DNA of 27,093 bases from an uncultured Lachnospiraceae bacterium. GTDB lineage: Bacteria > Bacillota > Clostridia > Lachnospirales > Lachnospiraceae. Below, piece after piece: positions 23,521 to 27,093 of this stretch (positions within the stretch are counted from its first letter, which is position 1; each line of letters begins with the position of its first letter). A program made the position numbers and the translations under genes. Below the pieces are notes generated by a model that was not told the origin of the DNA, made no database searches, and saw only the letters and a program-made list of their open reading frames with translations. The stretch lies in the NCBI GenBank assembly GCA_900313265.1, contig OMRN01000383.1, positions 1 through 27,093 of the forward strand, in the 5' to 3' direction.

Positions 23521-24861
23521 ATGGCTATAATTCTGCTGGTTGACGATGAATCTTCCAAGCTTGAACAAACAAAGCAGATGCTGGAAGAATCATACGACCT
23601 CTTATGCGCTGCTTCCGCCAGGGAGGCGCTTTCTGCCTGCGAGAGCGTGAAACCGGATTTGGTTATCACCGATTTTATGATGCTTGATATTACCGGTTTT
23701 GAAATGCTTCAGATTCTGCAGGATTTCTACATGGAGAAATTCCCTGTTATTTTTATGACGGAAGATTCCACGGAAGAAGCCGACGGAAGAGAGTACTTCC
23801 ATTCGGGAAATGTTGAATTTCTCACCAAACCGGTGGAACAAAGTCTTTTACTTGATACAATAGCGGACCTTATGTCACACAGGGATGATATCGAAGAAGC
23901 GGAAATCACCATTGACAAGCTGACGGGGTTTTTATACGAAACCGGAATTACCGAGCATTTTCCAGCGGCCTGTGCCGGTAAACAGGGGACGCTGATGATT
24001 GTGGATCTGGACAGTTTCAAACTCATCAACGACCTTTACGGCTATGAGGTGGGAGATAATGTTTTAGGTAATTTTGCGGATATTTTAAAGAATAATTTAA
24101 AAGATGATGATCTTTTCGGCAGAGTCGGAGGCGACGAGTTTATCATTTTTACGACGGATATTATTACGGAAGGGGAGCTTGCCGATTTTACCAACCGTGT
24201 TAACAAACAGCTTGTGATTCGCTCCAGGGAACTGTTAAGCGGAGAGAGAATGATCCCTCTCGGCGTTTCCATCGGGGCGGTTTTTGTTCCGAAATCCGGA
24301 ACGAATTACGACGAACTGTACATTCTGGCCGAAAAGGCGCTGGAAATGGTAAAGCAGAACGGAAAGCACGGTTATGTGGTTCACCATGAAGTCGGAAAAA
24401 TCGATGTTTTCGACTCGGATCCGGAAGAGGATATGCGAAGACTCAGCCATATTCTGGAACAGAATAACGATTCGGACACGGCTTTATGGTTAAACCAGGA
24501 CGATTTCAGCAGTGTATACCGTTTTCTGTCGCGTTTTCTTGCCCGTTATCAGGATGAGAATGCGTACGGAAAAGCCTATAAAGTATTATTTACCATCATT
24601 CCGAATGACGAAAATATGGACGGCGAACGTTTTGAGGAAATTGTCCGCCGGTTCGGGGATACGGCAGTCAAGCAGCTTCGTAAAAGCGATTTGATGATGC
24701 AGAGCAAGAACAACCAGTTCCTGCTTCTGTTGCCGGTTCTGGATGAGAAATACGTCAATGTGGTAATTCAGCGAATCAAACTCAGGTTCTTCAGAAGCGG
24801 TCTGATGAGTGAAGTTTCCATTCTTCATACCGAGGAACTGGCCGATTTCTCGAATCACCGC
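23521..24861 (+). CDS. REC-GGDEF response regulator with a second, degenerate GGDEF domain
   Basis: Residues 1-120 are a CheY-like receiver with the acidic pair D8-D9, phospho-acceptor D51 in LVITDFMMLD, the Thr in VIFMTEDS and the Lys in FLTKPVE. A GGDEF domain follows (~135-285), with VDLDSFKLINDLYGYEVGD and intact GRVGGDEF (203-207), so diguanylate cyclase activity is expected; its I-site Arg is Lys (K194, D197). A third region (~355-440) has the same fold pattern (YKVLFTIIPND, then LRKSDLMMQSKNNQFLLLLP) with KNNQF in place of GGDEF but an intact RxxD at R387-D390. The ATG at 23521 is chosen because GGGGGG lies 7 bases upstream. No histidine kinase is adjacent. It may link a signal to glycan or envelope output through c-di-GMP, which is inference from location. 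Confidence 0.9.
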
Positions 24862-24908
24862 TGATGATTTTATCATCATAATTCGAAAGCCGGAAAAATT
24901 CAGGTCAG

Positions 24909-26846
24909 ATGCGAAAAAAAGAAAAGAACAATTCATACGGGTTAAAAAAGCTTGCCGGGATTATATTCATAATTCCGGTATGTCTTGTTATGAGCATTTT
25001 TCCGGCATGTAACAAACCGGAACCGGACCCTTTGGAGGAAGAAGTAATTGCCTGGGAAAAGGATACTTTTCCGCAGTATGATATGGACGGATATTACGAG
25101 GAAGACCAGATTCTTCTGCCTAGATTTTCCCATTCTTTTGCGGGTTTTGCCGAGGTGGAGGGAAGGCAGGGCGTGGCCTGGGAAAACGGAATGTATTATG
25201 TTTCCGGGACCGGTTCTTTGTGGAAGTATAATGCGCACTGGCGACAGGCCGGAGTTAACAGATTCCCGTTTCGTGAGATTCCGGACAGCGTGAATCATAT
25301 CGGGGATATCGATGTCTATAACGGAGAGATTTATGCGGCGGTCGAATACTTTAATGCCGGCAGTTCAAAGAATCCGATGGTGGCGATTTATGATGCAAAA
25401 ACGCTGAAGTTTAAACAGTCTTTTCCGATTGATGCATCGAGCGGTCAGACGGAAATATCCGGGGTCACGGTAGACTACGATAACCGGATTATCTGGACCT
25501 GCTGCTGGACGCAGGGCGAATGCGGCAGATATCTTTATAAATACGATCTTTTAAGCAAAAGGTATCTTGGAAAGGTTCAGCTTCAGGCAATGCCCTCGCA
25601 GGTGCAGGGAATTGCGTATTACGACGGATGGATTTATCTGTCGGCGGATGACGGAGATGCGGATTTAAAAGAACCGGATCATGTTTACCGTTGTCAGGTT
25701 GACCTTTTAAAAAGTGCATTCCGTGTGGGGATGGAACAGGAAATAAGTGACGTGACTATGCTCGGAGAACTCGAGGGGATTACGTTTGACAAAGCAAATC
25801 TTCGGATGGTTGTCGTGTATAACTACGGAATTCGTATCCGGCTCGGCAAATCCTACGGTTTCTATCCGGGATTTGACAGGGAAATTCATGAAGTATACAC
25901 CTATGATCTTAAGAAAAAAATCCGTCCGGTCGATTATTCCGCGTCTGTCAACTGGGTGGAAAAACCGGGAACGCTTTCGCATGATGCGGATGTGTTTATG
26001 ATTCTTCCTGCGGTTGATGCACACAATACAAAGCGCGGAAATGAGGATATCACGAATAACCATACCGTGGGATTATTCCGTAAAACACTGAATATGGAAA
26101 AAGGAATTGTGGATGGTTCGGCGGACATTTATGCACCCCTTTACCGTCAGGCGACCATCGGCTGCTATATTCAGGATGACGGTTATGCAAGCGACCGAAG
26201 CGATTCGGTAAGCGGAGGTGCCGGATATGCCGATCTGGCCTATTCGGATATACGTTCCGCATGGAGTTATTATGCGAAAAATCTGAACAATTCACGTCCG
26301 GTTATTCTGTTCGGATACGGCGAGGGCGGGGATATGGCGCTTCGGCTGTTAAAGGAATTCGGCGATGAGGGAATTTTAAAAGAACGTCTGGTGGCGGCTT
26401 ACATTATCGGAACCGGAGTGACGGAGGAAGACCTTTCGAAATATCCGTATTTACAGATGGCCGGGGGCGAGGAAGATACCGGTGTCATCGTCAGTTTTAC
26501 CGCAATGAATCCCGATGCGGCCATGCTTCTTTCCAAAGAATATGCCATTAACCCGCTGAACTGGAAAACGGACAATACCGCAGCCGGAAAGAGACTGAAC
26601 AAGGGATGTGTGCGTGTGTCCTCTCTCGGAATTGTTACGGATACTTATCCGAATTTCTGCGGGGCTTATCTGGATGAGGCAAGCGGACGGCTGATTGTAA
26701 CCAACATGGAAAATTCCGATGCGGTTATTCGTAAAGAGGAAGGTTATTATCCTCCGGGAGATTATACGGCATATGATTTAATGCTTTTTTACCGGAATTT
26801 GGAAGAAAATGTCGGAAAGAGGATTCATGCATTTTTGGCACAATGA
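24909..26846 (+). CDS. Putative lipoprotein: beta-propeller-like half joined to a DUF3089-like hydrolase half
   Basis: The N terminus (KKLAGIIFIIPVCLVMSIFPACNKPEPD) fits a lipoprotein signal with Cys at about residue 35, though the lipobox F-P-A-C is weak. Residues ~60-350 have repeated short beta motifs (GVAWENGMYYVSGTGSLWKY, IGDIDVYNGEIYAAVEYF, VTVDYDNRIIWTCCW, GIAYYDGWIYLSADDGD, LEGITFDKANLRMVVVY) like a propeller. From ~357 the sequence follows DUF3089 alpha/beta hydrolases: ADVFMILPAVDAHN, VDGSADIYAPLYRQA, RPVILFGYGEGGDMALRLL, NPLNWKTD and YDLMLFYRNLEENVGKR. The usual G-x-S-x-G elbow reads G469-Y-G-E-G473, so the serine nucleophile is replaced by G471, and the late His position appears to be T620. 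It is therefore probably not an active esterase. It starts 45 bases after the GGDEF gene and may be co-transcribed with it. Confidence 0.78.
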   Translation: MRKKEKNNSYGLKKLAGIIFIIPVCLVMSIFPACNKPEPDPLEEEVIAWEKDTFPQYDMDGYYEEDQILLPRFSHSFAGFAEVEGRQGVAWENGMYYVSGTGSLWKYNAHWRQAGVNRFPFREIPDSVNHIGDIDVYNGEIYAAVEYFNAGSSKNPMVAIYDAKTLKFKQSFPIDASSGQTEISGVTVDYDNRIIWTCCWTQGECGRYLYKYDLLSKRYLGKVQLQAMPSQVQGIAYYDGWIYLSADDGDADLKEPDHVYRCQVDLLKSAFRVGMEQEISDVTMLGELEGITFDKANLRMVVVYNYGIRIRLGKSYGFYPGFDREIHEVYTYDLKKKIRPVDYSASVNWVEKPGTLSHDADVFMILPAVDAHNTKRGNEDITNNHTVGLFRKTLNMEKGIVDGSADIYAPLYRQATIGCYIQDDGYASDRSDSVSGGAGYADLAYSDIRSAWSYYAKNLNNSRPVILFGYGEGGDMALRLLKEFGDEGILKERLVAAYIIGTGVTEEDLSKYPYLQMAGGEEDTGVIVSFTAMNPDAAMLLSKEYAINPLNWKTDNTAAGKRLNKGCVRVSSLGIVTDTYPNFCGAYLDEASGRLIVTNMENSDAVIRKEEGYYPPGDYTAYDLMLFYRNLEENVGKRIHAFLAQ

Positions 26847-26856
26847 GAAAAGGATT

Positions 26857-26886
26857 GTTGTATTTTTACAACCCGGAAAAATCCGG
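26857..26886 (+). terminator. Two short adjacent hairpins after the lipoprotein gene
   Basis: GTTGT/ACAAC (26857-26872) and CCGGA/TCCGG (26873-26886) form perfect 5-base stems back to back. The sequence after the second is A/T-rich but not a T run, so this is a weak terminator candidate. Confidence 0.35.
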
Positions 26887-26901
26887 ACGGTAAATTTTAA
26901 A

Positions 26902-26930
26902 TTGACAGAACGATAAAAATAGTTTATTCT
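26902..26930 (+). promoter_or_regulatory. Strong sigma-A promoter at the right edge
   Basis: A consensus TTGACA (26902-26907), a 17-base spacer and TATTCT (26925-26930) make this the best -35 box in the window. Transcription would begin near 26937, about 45 bases before the start codon of the short reading frame at 26982. Both hexamers overlap the inverted repeat described separately. Confidence 0.8.
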
Positions 26931-26935
26931 GTCAA
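26902..26935. repeat. Perfect 9-base inverted repeat spanning the -35 and -10 boxes
   Basis: TTGACAGAA (26902-26910) and TTCTGTCAA (26927-26935) are exact reverse complements separated by 16 bases. The left arm contains the -35 hexamer and the right arm overlaps the -10 hexamer. Since it lies upstream of the start point it acts as DNA, and would suit two repressor half-sites about 25 bases apart. Confidence 0.6.
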
Positions 26936-26981
26936 AGGATAAACACTTTGTCCTTTTAAAGTACTATAGTGGAGACAAAAA

Positions 26982-27093
26982 ATGACTTTCGGTAAAAGTA
27001 ATGCACAATTAAATAAGGCATCCGCTTTTGCTTTTTCCTTTTTCAAAGCCTTTTCTTTTGAAGGCTTTTATTGGCGTTGGTATTTTAAGAATG
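26982..27093 (+). CDS. Phe/Tyr/Trp-rich short reading frame, probable attenuator leader peptide (cut by window edge)
   Basis: An ATG with a GGAGAC ribosome site 5 bases upstream opens a frame of 37 codons to the edge. Of its residues 16-35, 12 are aromatic: seven Phe (at 16, 18, 20, 21, 24, 26, 29) then Tyr30, Trp31, Trp33, Tyr34 and Phe35, ending FYWRWYF. No ordinary protein N terminus looks like this. A ribosome stalling in this run when charged Phe, Tyr or Trp tRNA is scarce would be the classical attenuation mechanism seen for pheL and trpL leaders. The controlled genes would be aromatic amino acid biosynthesis genes beyond 27093. Without the terminator/antiterminator region in view the mechanism is inferred. 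The alternative is the start of an unusual membrane peptide. Confidence 0.7.
   Translation, partial: MTFGKSNAQLNKASAFAFSFFKAFSFEGFYWRWYFKN
27045..27068 (+). promoter_or_regulatory. Hairpin within the leader reading frame
   Basis: AAAGCCTT (27045-27052) and AAGGCTTT (27061-27068) form a perfect 8-base stem around an 8-base loop, placed over the Phe codons and directly before the Tyr-Trp-Arg-Trp run. In attenuators such a stem is the pause or 1:2 hairpin, whose right arm can also pair with a later segment outside this window. Confidence 0.55.

Noticed and set aside
1..27093. tRNA, rRNA, CRISPR arrays, insertion sequences and phage genes
   Set aside because: No cloverleaf-like tRNA, spaced direct repeats, transposase or integrase motifs were seen on either strand; this was a visual reading, not a covariance-model search.

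Overview
The window looks like a chromosomal segment from a low-to-mid-GC Gram-positive anaerobe of the Clostridia, probably a Lachnospiraceae-type gut or rumen bacterium. The reasons are AGGAGG-type ribosome sites, sigma-A style promoters, tightly packed co-directional genes and the families present. This placement is inference; there is no rRNA marker.

Left end (1-1894, minus strand): a 5' fragment of a membrane-bound DUF218/YdcF-like gene lies downstream of aroA (EPSP synthase). A divergent promoter region (1895-2181) separates them from plus-strand genes: a membrane-anchored PIG-L/LmbE-type deacetylase, a MATE transporter and an unrecognised protein with a possible PD-(D/E)XK-like signature, all overlapping and probably one transcript. 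gpmI (phosphoglycerate mutase) follows with its own promoter and a clear terminator.

Centre (7745-23367): a glycan biosynthesis locus starting from a promoter just after the gpmI terminator. It holds a PglE-like aminotransferase, a short NeuD/PglD-like protein, a Wzy-like membrane protein, a large membrane-anchored beta-propeller protein, a PglC-like phosphoglycosyl transferase, a full-length NeuD/PglD acyltransferase, an AMP-dependent acyl ligase next to an acyl carrier protein, a Gfo/Idh/MocA oxidoreductase, one GT4 glycosyltransferase, a fusion of a Wzy-like polymerase with a polysaccharide pyruvyl transferase, and a Wzx-like flippase. Together they suggest a short, undecaprenyl-linked repeat built on a bacillosamine-like amino sugar, possibly carrying an unusual N-acyl group from the ligase/ACP pair and a pyruvate ketal, then flipped and polymerised. 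No PglF-type 4,6-dehydratase is visible.

Right end (23368-27093): a REC-GGDEF protein with a second, degenerate GGDEF domain that keeps an RxxD I-site, then a putative lipoprotein joining a beta-propeller-like half to a DUF3089-like alpha/beta-hydrolase half whose nucleophile serine appears to be lost. The window ends with a strong promoter, spanned by a perfect 9-bp inverted repeat, driving a short reading frame very rich in Phe, Tyr and Trp. This looks like the leader peptide of an aromatic amino acid attenuator whose structural genes lie beyond the edge.

The observations most worth following are the aromatic leader, the ligase/ACP/acyltransferase module in a bacillosamine-type locus, the Wzy-pyruvyltransferase fusion, the tandem GGDEF protein and the hydrolase pseudoenzyme.
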